DNA of 64,000 nt from Paracentrotus lividus (lineage: Eukaryota > Echinodermata > Echinoidea > Camarodonta > Echinidae). Each line of letters starts with the position of its first letter. The first letter of the stretch is position 1. The translations under genes and the position numbers were made by a program. Of this stretch, positions 32,439 to 44,804 are shown piece after piece. The DNA lies in contig CALNVZ010003435.1 of assembly GCA_940671915.1 (NCBI GenBank), forward strand, positions 18,369,600-18,433,599, read 5' to 3'. The notes under the pieces are model-generated. The model made no database searches and was not told the DNA's origin. It saw only the letters and a list, made by a program, of their open reading frames with translations.

Positions 32439-34430
32439 TGCTACAAATTATACCGGTTCTCTCCCATAGCCGTCCACAATAACACTGTTACCCAAAACCT
32501 CACAGTACCGGTATACAGTAAACCCACTAGTATCAGTAGAAAGTGGTGGAACGCACCACATACCTTACATTATGAAGAGGGCATTGTGAGTGCGACTTAG
32601 CACGAACTCTACGAGTAGTATTAAACAAGCTTTCCATAATATGTCAATTATAATGTTTGCAGTCCTGGAGATTTATGTCTATATAATACCCTCTCTATTA
32701 TTGTCAAATTGTATGAGCGAAACATCCTCCAATTCAAACAAAAAATATATTTGAGTTTTATTATCATATCAAAATTAGGGGATTTACTTTTCTTTTATTC
32801 AATCATCTGCCGAGTGGTTCTACTAAGAAAGCGATTAAAACATCTCTCAAGCTCATATAAGCTCTCTGGTTATGATACCTCAACCTACCGCAAAGCAAAT
32901 ATGAAAGACCAAAGATCAACAATTGGCCTCCTACAGTTTCCTACTTTTACTTGTATAAGTTTGATATGATAATAAAACTCAAAATCAATCATGTGGGTAT
33001 CAAAATGACAAACAGATCCGTTAGTGGCTCATGTGGTATAAATTCCTTTTGCTGACAAGCCCATCTGCTTGGTAATATTATCAGCCCCTAATTAAGTGGT
33101 AGACGTATACATTGGCCGCGGCGCCATGAAAGTCTTGATAGCATATAAGTTCGTCCCAGAATAAAGTAAACCCAACTTTGAGCTCTTCTACAGTGCACCC
33201 ACCCCCCCCCAAAAAAAAGTACACCCCTGAAATGGGTGACAATCATAATTAACATGATTAATAGTAATTAAAAGGGAAAGGTCCCGGGGAAAGGTGCAGC
33301 TCATTATTATCCTCAATATCAGGCCTGCTCGATATCATACAACAATATTGTCCGAAAATAAATATCCTTCATGCCATCTTTTATAAGGGTCGCAGTAGGA
33401 ACTCACTATTAATTTATGGACGGCTATAAGGATCAGACTAGTAAAAGTTAAAAAAAAATATATATACCAACGGACATAGATAAAAAAAAAAAAGGTAGTA
33501 TTTTGTTCTTTGCAGAATAGACTTTTAGTTAATTTTTGAACTTGTTAGGTAGATTGTGCCTTTAGGCCTACTGATTTTGGTAAATTTTGATGCTTAATTA
33601 TAACTGAAAAAATGAGTTCCTGGGCCGCCTCCTGACTATTATTTGTGCTCCCTATTTCATTTACAAATGGAAAATTTTCGGACCCCTGATACCAAATGAC
33701 CTTTTTTTTAACCCCCCCCCCCCGCTGGCAAGCAAAGGTCCGCTTGACCCCCCCCCCAAAAAAAAAAAAAAAAAAAATTAAAATAAAATAACATAATAAT
33801 AATAATAATAAAATAGATTAAAAACGGGGGGGGGGAGGAAGATCATGTAAAGAACGACCTTAGCGTGACCCCTATAGCTAATTATATGGTACCTCTTCTC
33901 GATGGCGAAGGCAGAAAAATTGTGAACACCTACCCCCTCCCCCCCCCCCCCGCTTATCGCGCGACCAGCGTGACGTGAAAAAAAAATTGATGTACCTTTT
34001 TGCTCGCCCGGTGTGACGTGAAAAAATTCCAATGTACCTTTGTGTCCACTTTTGCAGATTTCGAACCCTCCCGTAAAAATCCTAGTTACAGGCCTGGTTA
34101 AAGCCGGAGAAGATATGAAATAAATAGTTTGTGTTTGTCTTGTCTTTCAGTTGATGCCCACAACAATCAATATGCTGATTATAATTATGCAGGAGACATG
34201 ATGCTCTTAAATTTGCGTTTATTTTTTTTTCTGGTACGTAGGCCTACTGATAAAATATGAAGCTACTTATGAAATATTATATATCAAATAAGTTGCCAAC
34301 TTATTAGAATAAGATGACTGTCACAGTTTGTTTTAGTTGAACCAACTTTAGGAAACTTAAAAGACAATTAAAGTCTGCCCCCCCCCCAAAAAAAAGAAAA
34401 ACAAACAAACAAACAAACCTGTCTGGTGCA
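32439..34430. other. Upstream of SPIRE, no gene seen
   Basis: The SPIRE promoter should start here, but I see neither a TATA box nor a clear initiator. From 33200 on there are many poly-C/poly-A stretches (33204, 33710, 33750, 33930) and fragments such as GATTTCGAACCCTCCCGTAA, typical of decayed transposons. Confidence 0.4.
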
Positions 34431-34506
34431 TTTTTTGTTGAACGCATGCGCGTATTCTGGGGGGACTTTACGGGCCCGGGCCCCCGGGGGCGCGCAGGGG
34501 GGGCCC

Positions 34507-34652
34507 GAAAAAGAGGAGGGAAAAGGGAGAAAGGGGAAGAAAAAAAAAGAAAGAGAAAAAAGAAGAAAAAAAAGAAAGGGAAAAAAAAGGGAAGAGGAGA
34601 AGGAGGAAAGAGAGAGAGAGAAAAGAAGGGAGGAAAAAAGGGGAGGGGAGGG
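34507..34652 (+). repeat. Homopurine tract of about 145 bases
   Basis: Only A and G on the plus strand apart from the borders. Such tracts can form triplex DNA. They are also prone to sequencing error. Confidence 0.9.
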
Positions 34653-34669
34653 ACGCTCTTTAAAAAAAA

Positions 34670-35930
34670 TTTAGGGGCGCCAAATCGACAGTAAACTAAG
34701 GGGGGCGCCAAATTGAGCTTAACGAAGGGGCGCCAAATTGACCCGAAACTTAGGTGGGGGCGCCAAATTGACCTGACGCTGAGGAGGCGCTAATTGATAT
34801 TAAACTTAGAGCGCCGAATTGACCTTAAACTAAGTAAGGGCGCCAAATCGACCTAAACTTTAGGGGGGGGCGCCGACTCGACTTTAAACTAAGGGGCGCC
34901 AAATTGAGTTTAAACATAGGGGCACCAATTGACCTGCAACATAGATGGGCGCCGAATCGACCTTAAATTTAGGGAGGGGGCGCCAAATCGACCTTAAAAT
35001 TAGGTGCTAACTAGACCTTAAATTCATGGGGCGCCAAATTGAGTTTAAACATAGGGGCACCAAATTGACCTGCAACATAGATGGGCGCCGAATCGACCTT
35101 AAATTAGGAGGGGGCCCAAATCGACCTATAAACTTAGGGGTGCTAACTAGACCTTTAAATTCATGGGGCGCCAAATCGAACTTAAACTTAGAGGGGCGCC
35201 AAATCGACCTTCACTCAGGGGCGCAATCGACCTTAAAACTCAGGGCGCCAAACGACCTTAAATTTAGGGGGCCCAAATCGACCTTAAACTTAGGTGCTAA
35301 ATCGACCTTAAATTAGGGCGCCAAATCGAACTTAAACTTAGAGGGGAGCCAAATCGTCTTTAAACGTACGGGGCGCCGAATTTAGCTCAAGCATATAATA
35401 ATGATTAATTATATGTTGCCTTTCCATGGGATACAAAAGCGCTGCAAATTGACCTGAAACATAGGTGGGAGCCAAATCGACCTTTTATGATCTGAAAAAT
35501 TATTTGAAACTTATGGGATCTGAGACTTATTGAGCTTAACGTAGGGGCGCAAATTGAGCTTTACATAGGGGCGCCAAATTGACCTTAACAATAGGTGGGG
35601 CACGAAAATCGACCTTAAACTCAGGGGCGCCATATCGAGCTTAAATTTAGGTGCGCCAAATCGACCTTGAATTTAGAGGGATGCCAAATCGACCTTAAAT
35701 TTAGGGGCGCAAAATTAGCTCATTAATGTAGGGGCGCTAAAATGATCTGAAACTTAGGGGTGCCGAATTGACCTGAAGTTAATGGGGCGTCAATTGATCT
35801 TAAACTTAGGGACGTCAGATTCAGCTCAAAATGTAGGGGCGCCAAATTTAACTTTAACTTAGGGCTCCAACTTTATCCTAAACTTAGGGAGGGGTGCCGA
35901 TATTACCAGAAACTAGAAACTAAGGGGCAA
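34670..35930. repeat. GGGGCGCCAAATCGACCTTA minisatellite
   Basis: Roughly 26-32 bp units, dozens of degenerate copies. Most units contain GGCGCC and (T/A)GACCTTAAA or TGAGCTTAAA; two alternating unit types can be distinguished. Confidence 0.93.
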
Positions 35931-36424
35931 AAAAAAAAAACCAGAAGGGTCTTTAAATGGTCTATATGTAGAAAGAGCAAAGTTTTTGATCCATGTAGCA
36001 AAAATTTCCTGAGGAACGCATGAACTATCCTGTTTTCTAATCATTCGAACATTCAAAATTTCCGTTCGCTCCTCGCTTTCGCCTATGTTTTCCTCTTACC
36101 AGAAATATGGGATCTAACTATCAAAATATTTAAATTTATTTGATTTTTACGTTTACATTTGTTTTTGTATTTCAAATTGACCTGAGAATTAGGGCGACGA
36201 TTTGACCTGAAGTTAAGGGGCACCAAATTGATCTTAAACTTAGGACGCCAGATTGAGCTCAAATGTAGGGCCCAAATTTATCTTTAACTTAGGGGCTCCA
36301 ACTTTATCCTAATCTATTGAACTGTGCCGAGTTTGCTGAAACTAAAGGGGCAACAAATATGGTCTCTTTCTAGATAGAGCAAAATTTTAAAATTCCATGC
36401 CTCGTGGTTTGTATTTACATTGCA

Positions 36425-37315
36425 AAAATTTCGCTCGCGCTTCGCGCTCGCATTTCCCCCCCAATGTTACATTGTGTTCCTGAGGAACGCATAAAACGTC
36501 TTGTTTTCTAATCATTCGAATGCATCAAAATTTCCGCTCGCGCTTCGCGCTCGCTTTTTTTCCTCTTACGAGAATTTACATTATGGGATACTAACTATCA
36601 ATACATTTTTACATTTTTTTCATTACACATTACTTTTTTTTGCATTTCAAATTGACCTGAAACTAAGGGGCACCAAATTTATTCTAACCCCAGGGGCATC
36701 AAATCGACCTTATACTTAGTTGGCGCCAAATTGAGCTTAAACTTAGGGGCGCCAAATTTATCTTAAACTTAGGGAGGGAAGCAGAAGTATATGTAGATAC
36801 ATAAATAGAAATTCATCTTTCTTTCACATGTAAACTTACTGGGCAATATATTGGTCTTTACATGACGGAAGCCAAATTTATCCTACTAAACTTCTGGTCT
36901 CTATACATAGAGCAAAATTTTTGCTCGCGCTTCGCGCTCGCATGACTTTTTCCAAGGACTTATTACATTGTATTCCTGAGGAATGCATCTAATTAATGTC
37001 CCGTTTTCGGATCATTCCAATACATCAAATTCCCGCTCGCGCTTCGAGCTCGCCTATTTTTTTGTTTTGTTTCTTGTAACTAGATTATGAGGATTATGAC
37101 CAACAAAACATCAATTTACATTGGTTCGATTATACACATTACTTGATGGACGCGATTTTATTATCTTGCTTTCAAATCGTTTAGATGGACAAATTACAAT
37201 TCTCGTTCATATGATATTCTGATCAGGAGCTAAAAATATTAAAACCCCCGAGTTTCAATGCTTTCTGGTCGTAATGTACATAGGGGGGAAATGTGATCGC
37301 GCTTCGCGCTCGTAT
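36425..37315. repeat. GCTCGCGCTTCGCGCTCGC palindromes
   Basis: Near-identical 16-19 base imperfect palindromes at about 36432, 36535, 36922, 37034 and 37296, each preceded by AAATTT(C/T)-like sequence. A decayed copy lies at about 36065. Confidence 0.85.
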
Positions 37316-37677
37316 TTAAGATTATTAGTCTTTTTCTTCTTTTTTTTTAGAAAAAAAAAAACTTTAAATAAATTCTTATTCAAGCTAAATCCTAATCAAA
37401 CATGGATTTAAGCCGTAGGCCTATGTTTGCTTGCGGGGGGGGGGGGGGGTGGGGGCGCCATTTTTTGAAAAGTACACAGGGGCGCCAAAATCACGTCGGG
37501 CCCCCCGGGGTGCGAAATCCTGGATACGCGCCTGTAACGTATTATAACTAACCCAAATTAAAGCTCCTGTTATCTGTTATTACTTACTGAAAAATATCTC
37601 ATGATTCTGTTACTAATAGTTGATTTATGGCTATTGAAAGATCAATTTTCTTTCCTTGCGTAACTCAACATGTTGTA

Positions 37678-38118
37678 CAGTCTGTGTAAAAAAAATGGTA
37701 CAGTCGGAAAAAAAATATTTAGGTGTGAAATATTTTCAAATAATGTGTGTATGTGGTACCAAAATAAAGCCAACTAATTTTCCTTGCTGATGCGCTTTGT
37801 TCTGTATAATTTGCTTTCACAAAACAAAAGTTAGGCTAAATTATATACGACGAGGAACAAATCGAAATTGAGCACTTCATGGCCATTATGCGAAACCTAT
37901 ACACAAAGGCATGGGACGGCATGCGGAAAATGGATTTTTCTTGATTGTAGAAAACTAGTCATATTTCAAAAATTACAACACCAAATGTGATGAAAAAATT
38001 TGCAGGTGAAAGCCTGATCTTCCTGCTTTTTGAAAATACCGACAATAGCAGGCTGTGATTAATCTTCATACTATAAAAAAATGTTTTCCACTTGTACCAT
38101 TTTATTTGACACAGACTG
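37678..38118. mobile_element. mariner-like MITE, copy 2
   Basis: Ends CAGTCTGTGTAAAAAAAATG and, inverted, CAGTCTGTGTCAAATAAAAT, with GGTACA(A)G(T)GG following on both sides. Flanked by TA at both ends. Same family as 10.04 kb. Confidence 0.8.
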
Positions 38119-38414
38119 TATAATTATTAAAGAGGGGGTTGTATTATTATAGGCCTATACATGTATAGCTCACATTATAAGTTAATCGAAATCATTTTGA
38201 TACTGACTTTTTATTTTCATGTACGCGATATAATTATGGCCCTGGCCTAGCCTGTCACGTATGTCCGCTGTCATCATTCTTGCTGTGCGCATGGGCAGAG
38301 TTTAATGACGTCATAATGGATGTGAAATACTGACGCGTAACTTTCAGCCAATGAGGAGACCGTTCTGAAAATCTACCAGTGACGTGACGTGCGCGCATTT
38401 TTTTTGGCCCGTAT

Positions 38415-38610
38415 TAAACCCTAAACCACAGCTTAAATCTATGGTTTAACCATGGCTATCAAAATGTCACACAATCTGTCTAACTGCATGTTACTTACAC
38501 GCTTACTGGCTAATGGAATCATGCTTTAATGGTTAGGAAAACATTGTACTATTCATTTCCAGGTTGTTTTTAAATGTTTCAATACCAAAAATTCTGATAA
38601 TCCATTAAAG
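38415..38610. repeat. Dispersed repeat D, copy 1
   Basis: TATGGTTTAACCATGG, TTACACGCTTACTGG and CAATACCAAAAATTCTGATAA recur in the same order, with changes, at 53.32-53.52 kb. No end structure recognised. Confidence 0.7.
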
Positions 38611-38626
38611 CACAGACTTTAGAAAA

Positions 38627-39184
38627 AAACGAAACAGAGATTGATCGATGTTTTATCATGACTTATTTAATCTTAATCAAAATTTATAAATGACCCATCA
38701 ATTCCAAGCTCAAAGTCTCTTCTTTCATTAATATGACTCATATGTCACGCATAAGCGAGTAGCAACACTTTGAAGAGAGGAAACTAAAAAGTCGTTTGGC
38801 GGGTGGTATCTGAAATTATCTTTAAAAACTATACACATTTAACTTATTTGAAAAGTTCATTTTCTACCCTTTCATTTAAAAACCAATGCAAATGCTCCCG
38901 AAATAGGAAGTTGTGTTCATTTGAAACTGTGCTTGCATTTCAAATTTTTTTTTTCCCCACTGTTATTGGCAATCATCCATGCATGAATTTCCGATACCGA
39001 ACGCCAAACGACTTTATGGTTTCCTCTCTTCAAATTATTTTTACTAACTCATGCGTGACATATGCGTCATATTGATTTAAAGAAAAATGAAAGAAGAGAC
39101 TCCAAGCTTTAAATTGATGTTTCATTTGTGAATTTTGATAAAGATTAAGTTATGATAAAACACCGATAAATCTCGATTTCGTTT
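38627..39184. mobile_element. Foldback/MITE with about 200-bp arms
   Basis: AGTCTCTTCTTTCATT, CATATGTCACGCAT, GAAGAGAGGAAAC and AAGTCGTTTGGCG occur on the left and inverted on the right in mirror order. Outer ends run through GATGTTTTATCATGACTTA. Fold centre near 38905. Confidence 0.85.
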
Positions 39185-39719
39185 TTTTTTTTGTGGGTTG
39201 CACTGTAAATTATCATTCCTATTATTGTTGGCAGTGATATCAATTCTCTTATCATTTCTAGGTTTAGCTAATTTGTCTGAAATATTGTCCTAAAATATTT
39301 CTCCTAATCTGCGACTCTAAATTTTGTTTTACGATAATGAAAATTTTCTGAGACCCTAACTTTTGATATTGGCCTAAGATTTGTAATAGCAATATTTAGC
39401 ACAATATTGATTTTAGATCTCATTTCAAGTAAAATGTGTTTCATCATACAATCTTTCATTCTGCACTTCTAGCCATGATTAATCAACCATCTCCAAAATC
39501 AAATATTATAAGCCTTTCTGTGTATTGTTATATTGTCTTCTTTCATAACCATAATGTTGTTGATAATTTTTGTATCATCTGAAAGGGGAAGTTTTCCCCA
39601 ATTAATTCCCGAGAGTAGATGATAACCAGACCCCGTGATTTTTTTTTTTTTTTTTAATTTTTAATTTTTTTTTACCAAAGGGGAGGACAAAAAAAAAAGG
39701 CCCTTAAAATTGAATTTTT

Positions 39720-40232
39720 AAAAGTGGGGATTATCGGTGGAAAAATTATTTAGCGGTTTCATATTTTCCCCCGAACTGTTTACATGCTCCATTCATACTT
39801 TTCCAAACGAAATAATGGCCATAAGTATCCAAGACGAGGGCGGAGCAAGACGATGGGGCCCCGAAGGAGGTGAATCTATTTGTGTTGCTGCCAGGGAATA
39901 TTTCAATTTTCCTGCAATTTTCTTCCATCGATTTATCATTCGATCTCTTAAGGACAAAGTATTGTAATTTACTGCAGTAAGTGAAGTTTTCACATATTTA
40001 TTTACATTTCGCTGGATAATCACAACCTCTTTCCCTACAAATAGCACAATAAATAAATAAATAAAATAAATAAATAAATGATACATATAAAAATATCGGG
40101 GCACGCCGCGCGCCATCTCGCTCCACTCTTGTATTAGCACATAATGGTCATTCTTTCTTTGAGAAAAGTATGAAGAAAATCATTTTTTTTTTATGTAAAC
40201 ACGATTCATTTTCTACTGATAATCCCCACTTT
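39720..40232. mobile_element. Inverted-repeat element with AAAGTGGGGATTATC ends
   Basis: AAAGTGGGGATTATCGGTGG on the left; the right end, inverted, reads AAAGTGGGGATTATCAGTAG. Arms share TTCATACTTTTC and CCATTATG-type blocks for about 150 bases. A minus-strand ORF inside (40140-39793) has no recognisable family. Confidence 0.7.
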
Positions 40233-40617
40233 AAAAAAAAAGAAAGAAAAAAAGAAGAGATTTTATCTTTTGTTCCACCTCCTTCAGAAGAGCCACTTCT
40301 CTATTTCTGTGAGAAGAGCTGGTATTTTTTGGTTTAGGAGGTTGCTAATTAAATATGGCCAGGAATGTATCTAAAATAGACCTACATTCAAAATTTTAAA
40401 GAACCTTATTGTTTTTAGACCAGGCATATATACCTAAATCTATTCCCCAATAATGAAGTTCCGTACATGCTTTTTTTTCACCAAGAAAATGCCATAAAAT
40501 CCCGTTTTCTCAGATCTTGGACACCCTATACTACATCTTGTAATTGTCAATATCCAAAGAAATATTTGCATTGATAATTCTTTTTACGTAACTTACAATA
40601 TCACCAGCAATGCATTC

Positions 40618-40644
40618 CATTTCTCTCTCTCTCTCTCTCTCTCT
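40618..40644. repeat. (TC)n microsatellite
   Basis: About 13 uninterrupted TC units. Confidence 0.9.
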
Positions 40645-41220
40645 AAACTACCAATTATATTAAATCTCTTAACGAAACCTGTGATATCAAACAATCTCAT
40701 AAATAGGCCAGTTTTTGGTTCTCAATTTGATTTCCTGTCACTGACCTACTAAAAACTATTAAAGGCAAGAAGAATAAATTATTTCACAAATAAAAATTGA
40801 TCGCTTAAGGGCTTGAGACAAAATACAAGTAATTAAAAGTCTCTCCAAGCATTTTGATTTGATTTGATTTGAAATTTAACAATTATACCCAACCTCCCCT
40901 GCCAACCTCTCAGCTTGTGTAGGCCTAGGCCTACATGTAGGCTTTAATCAATAATGGCTCCAATTATAAAAGACATAGAAATGATTTTTCATTGTATTTA
41001 ATAATTTATTGGTTTTACATCATTGCCTCAAATTACTGTCAGCCTTTAATATATCAACATATATAATTCATAATAAAAATAATATTCTTATTTAAAATTC
41101 ATACAGTGCTTAAAACATACAATAAAGCACTTTTATTTTTTTATTATGCTGCTTGATCCCCCCACTCCCACCATTAATTTCAAATGGTGTTAAAAGAAAA
41201 AGAAAAATGGAAAAGAACAT

Positions 41221-41423
41221 CATACAGCTTGGGCAAAAAATTATTAGTTTCAGTGTTTTGAATCTTTGGAATGAAATAAAAAATAAAGATACAGGAACAC
41301 AAGCCTGTCAACAAGAGAGAACTCTTTGATTCTTGAAGGAAAAATAGGCTGCAACGACAATTAAGAGAGAAGAAAACCTAGTGAAAAAGAGCTTAGTCTC
41401 GTTATATTTGCCCAAGCTGTATG
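41221..41423. mobile_element. MITE with CATACAGCTTGGGCAAA ends
   Basis: A perfect 17-base terminal inverted repeat: CATACAGCTTGGGCAAA and TTTGCCCAAGCTGTATG. 203 bp, noncoding. Confidence 0.88.
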
Positions 41424-41499
41424 TGAGTTATAGAAAAAAAAAATCATTCTTACAATTACAGCGAATGCAATCTTACACTGTGCAGCAAGCTAGCAACAC

Positions 41500-41663
41500 A
41501 GTCTACTCCCCTTATAATGAGCACACATTCAAAATTTCATTGTAAAGAGGATATATCTTATATGTTCATATGTCTCTATGTGTCTGTGTGTTATAGCAAG
41601 AATTCATTATAACAAGGATATTGACTTGGTCCAGAGCAACTTGTTATAATGGGAGTGGACTGG
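41500..41663. mobile_element. MITE with AGTC(T/C)ACTCCC ends
   Basis: AGTCTACTCCCCTTATAATG and, inverted, AGTCCACTCCCATTATAACA form imperfect terminal repeats. Other inverted matches inside include CATTATAAC-like and TATAGCAAG-like blocks. Confidence 0.65.
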
Positions 41664-42188
41664 AAAATAATTTGTTTTATATCACTCATATGTCAGCCTT
41701 CAATATAAACAAATAGAATAAATACAATATAATGTGTAGTAATCATAAATTAATATTAATATTCTTGATTTGGCATTAAATACATAATTTATGTCCTTTA
41801 AATATACCATAACTCTGATCATTATATTCGGAATCGCCTGTACAAACAATATGTGTACATTCTCCACTTCATAGAAGGGAACACTCCAATGCCCAGTAGC
41901 ATAAAAGATATGATCAATTGTTAGTCTATGGTAAACCATATACTAAGAGTTACAATTGATCGTACACTCAAAAAAATGAACATTTCGTCCAGTAAATTAA
42001 ACTTAAATTTCCCGTTTTATATTACCTAAAACTACGTGCTTGTTGGCCATACTCATAATATTTTTGTGTCAGTCACTCAAAATGGTGTGAAGTAAGTTTT
42101 ACTTATTTATTCTAGCCATATTAACGCAAGAATTTAGGATTTTTTAGTTGTGGTAAAAAGGTGAAATTTAAGTAAATTGTATTTGCTT

Positions 42189-43060
42189 CACATTAGTTGA
42201 CATTACTTAATTACGCAAATTTGTTGAGTGTACTTAATATTTGAAGTATAAGCTAAGTGAATATTTGAAAAACTATTACAAATATCATTAAGTAATTATC
42301 ACTGAACATATTTGAGTCTTATCAACGTGTATGGAGTACAAAAAACTTCGGCTGGAATTAAGTTGGTAAAAACGTTCAAACCAATCAACAGTAAGTGAAG
42401 ATAACTTAGATCATACTAATTTATATTACTTAAATGTAAGTTTTTAAGTTGTGGTAATGTAAGTAAAGTTTATATGCTTCACATTAGTTGACATTACTTA
42501 ATTAAGCAAATATGTTGAGTGTACTTAATATTTGAAGTATAAGCTAAGTAAATATTTGAAAAATTATTACAAATATCAACAATTAATTATCACTGAACAT
42601 ATTTGAGTCTTATCAACGTGTATGGTGTAAAAAAAAAAACTTCGGCTGGAATTAAGTTGGTAAAAACGTTCAAACCAATCAACAGTAAGTGAAGATAACT
42701 TAGATCATACTAATTTATATTACTTAAATGTAAGTTTATAAGTTGTGGTAATGTAAGTAAAGTTTATATGCTTCACATTAGTTGACATTACTTAATTACG
42801 CAAGTTTGTTCAGTGTAGTTAATATTTGAAGTATAAGCTAAGTAAATATTTGAAAAATTATTAAAAATATCAACAAGTGATTGTCACTGGACATATTTGA
42901 GTCTTATCAACGTGTATGGTGTAAAAAGAAAAAAGAAAAAACAAACTTCGGCTGGAATTAAGTTGGTAATTACGTTCAAACTAGTAAACAGTAAGTGAAG
43001 ATAACTTAGATCATACTAATTTATATTACTTAAATATAGGTTTTTGTTGTTCTAACTCAA
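42189..43060. repeat. Left subterminal tandem repeats, about 292-bp unit
   Basis: Three copies sharing GAACATATTTGAGTCTTATC, AACTTCGGCTGGAATTAAGT and AACAGTAAGTGAAGATAACT. Differences are mostly small indels in the poly-A near the middle. Confidence 0.92.
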
Positions 43061-43436
43061 TATTTCGATGAAAATGCTACTCACAACTGTTTTTTTTTAA
43101 ACAATAAATGTAAACAGTAAGCCATGCATGCCATCGACAGATTCAAGGTTTCAAGGTTTTATTATTTCCACTTATCTTTCAGTGTTTAGAAATCAAATAA
43201 ACACAAAAAATAATGAGATTGATTCAACATAATAAGATAACGATATGTTTACATAAATGGAAAAGTTAAACAAATTTAAGTACAATAATATCGTATAATA
43301 AACAATATAAACATCATGATTTCAGTTTTTAAAAAATGGCATAATAAAGAAAAATAAATGAAGGAGTCTATTAAAAAGCATAAGGGGGCAAATAAGCCCC
43401 CCCCCCCCCCCCGGATAACTAACTCACCATAACGGG

Positions 43437-43744
43437 GTGAATAGGTTTAAGAGACGCAAGTCGAAACACGTTTACGACTGTAACAAATTTATTCAAGTTC
43501 CACCAACACCTCGTCTCGTAATTTTAGCAACAAAATTTAAGAAATTAGATCTACTTAATTATATTTACGACGTGTTACGAGTTAGAAATACTTTGTTATG
43601 CGCGTTACTAAATAATTTTAAGTTCGACATACAAATTCCCGAACTGCGCATGCGCTCAACGCTACCGTACCGTACCGACCAACGAAATGGCATTCATTTG
43701 ACGCTGGAGTTTGGTGGGTCGTTGTTTTCTTGTCATTACGAAAG
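43437..43744 (+). promoter_or_regulatory. CpG-rich first exon / promoter region of the zinc-finger gene
   Basis: It contains CTGCGCATGCGCTC (43645-43656), a consensus-like NRF1 site, in a CpG-rich setting. It ends in GAAAG followed by a strong GTAAGA donor at 43745. An ORF across it (starting MNRFKRRKSKHVYDC) is Lys/Arg-rich and not recognisable, so this is more likely 5'UTR. Confidence 0.45.
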
Positions 43745-44380
43745 GTAAGAATTCATTAGTTCGTAATTTTGTTAATTATTTTCTTTTCATGAAGTCATGA
43801 ACAATAAGAAGAATTGTTACTGTGGATCTGACTTTCGTTATTTGATGAGGCATCGCTCGTTGGTCACATTCCGCAAGATAGGCACATGCTAAGTTAGTCA
43901 CAACAGACTCAATGTGCTATAAAAACTTCTATGCACACAGAGTCTCAGATTGGCAGATTGGACCACATTTTAGGCAAAGTGCAAACATGGAATGGAGTAC
44001 ATTAAAGATGGGGCAAGGGAAGGGTGGGGTCTTTCTGTTACCTGACCCCCTATTTCTGACACCCCTGACACCCCAAATCTGACATCCCTTTCCCCATTGA
44101 CTTTTGTACACGTAGTGAATATTCATTAGTGTCTCAAGTATTTTTCATCAAAAAGAGGCGTGGCCAAATTCCTTTTCTGTGATTGGCCTTTTTGCTAGTC
44201 AATATTCACTAATGCTAGGAGTCCGTCGGCGCCAGTTGGTGCCATTTCGCGCCAAAAATTATGTGATTGGCGTGCAGTGGCTCGTTGTGGCGCCGAATGT
44301 CACCAAGTGGAATAAACTGGGCGTCATATGGCGTAGTACTAGTGGCCATATTCGGTACACTGATCATACATTAGATTTAA

Positions 44381-44744
44381 AGGCATAAGATAGTAGTGGG
44401 AAGTGAAATTTTCATCATCAAGATACGTGTTCATTTGTGTATCAGTTTGATTGTCTCCCTATAAAATACAACTGGTGAAAATTTGAAGTAAAACGGACCA
44501 AAATTGGCAAAGTTATGATGGAAAAAAGAGTGGCAATTTTTATTATTCGGGTGCGAATAATAACCAAGCGGCCATGTGCTCTTTTATATATTTTCTTCTT
44601 GTTTCCTTCATAACCTTGTCAATTTCTGTCCGTTTTACTTCAAAATTTCACCAGTTGTATCTTACAGGGAGGCAGCCAATCTATTATATAAATGAATACG
44701 TATCTTGATGATGAGAAGTTCGCTTTCCACTACTATTTTATGCC
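44381..44744. mobile_element. TTAA-flanked MITE, family T2
   Basis: TTAA on both sides (44377-44380, 44745-44748). Ends AGGCATAAGATAGTAGTGG and, inverted, AGGCATAAAATAGTAGTGG. Arms continue through GAATACGTATCTTGATGATG / CATCATCAAGATACGTGTTC. It sits in the intron of the zinc-finger pseudogene. Confidence 0.9.
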
Positions 44745-44804
44745 TTAAAACTGTCACCTACAGTGTATTTTACATTGACATCAATTTCTATCTTCTTTCT
44801 TTAG

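Larger units (their letters stand above)
34440..37535. mobile_element. Composite element: purine tract, GGCGCC minisatellite and CGCGCTTCGCG palindromes
   Basis: The ends GCATGCGCGTATTCTGGGG (34444) and CTGGATACGCGCCTG (37520) are imperfectly inverted, and both are followed inward by GGGCCC/CCCGGGG stretches. Inside: a homopurine tract (about 34507-34652), a long array of units like GGCGCCAAATCGACCTTAAA (about 34670-35900, remnants to 36770 and again at 37455), and repeated CGCTCGCGCTTCGCGCTCGC palindromes. No protein is encoded; ORFs come from the repeat units. Confidence 0.65.

Noticed and set aside
34304..34711. Phe/Pro-rich and Lys/Glu-rich ORFs
   Set aside because: They read through a homopurine tract and its complement.
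35026..35316. ORF with repeated LKLGGPNRPIN-like units
   Set aside because: Translation of the GGCGCC minisatellite; units change frame and length.
34670..35930. Possible CRISPR-like array
   Set aside because: Units are contiguous degenerate repeats without unique spacers, in an animal genome.
39793..40140. 115-codon minus-strand ORF
   Set aside because: Lies in an inverted-repeat element, low-complexity FIYFIYLFI stretch, no family resemblance.
43437..43748. ORF starting MNRFKRRKSKHVYDC
   Set aside because: It coincides with a CpG-rich first exon ending in a splice donor; no recognisable domain. More likely 5'UTR, though a coding role is not excluded.
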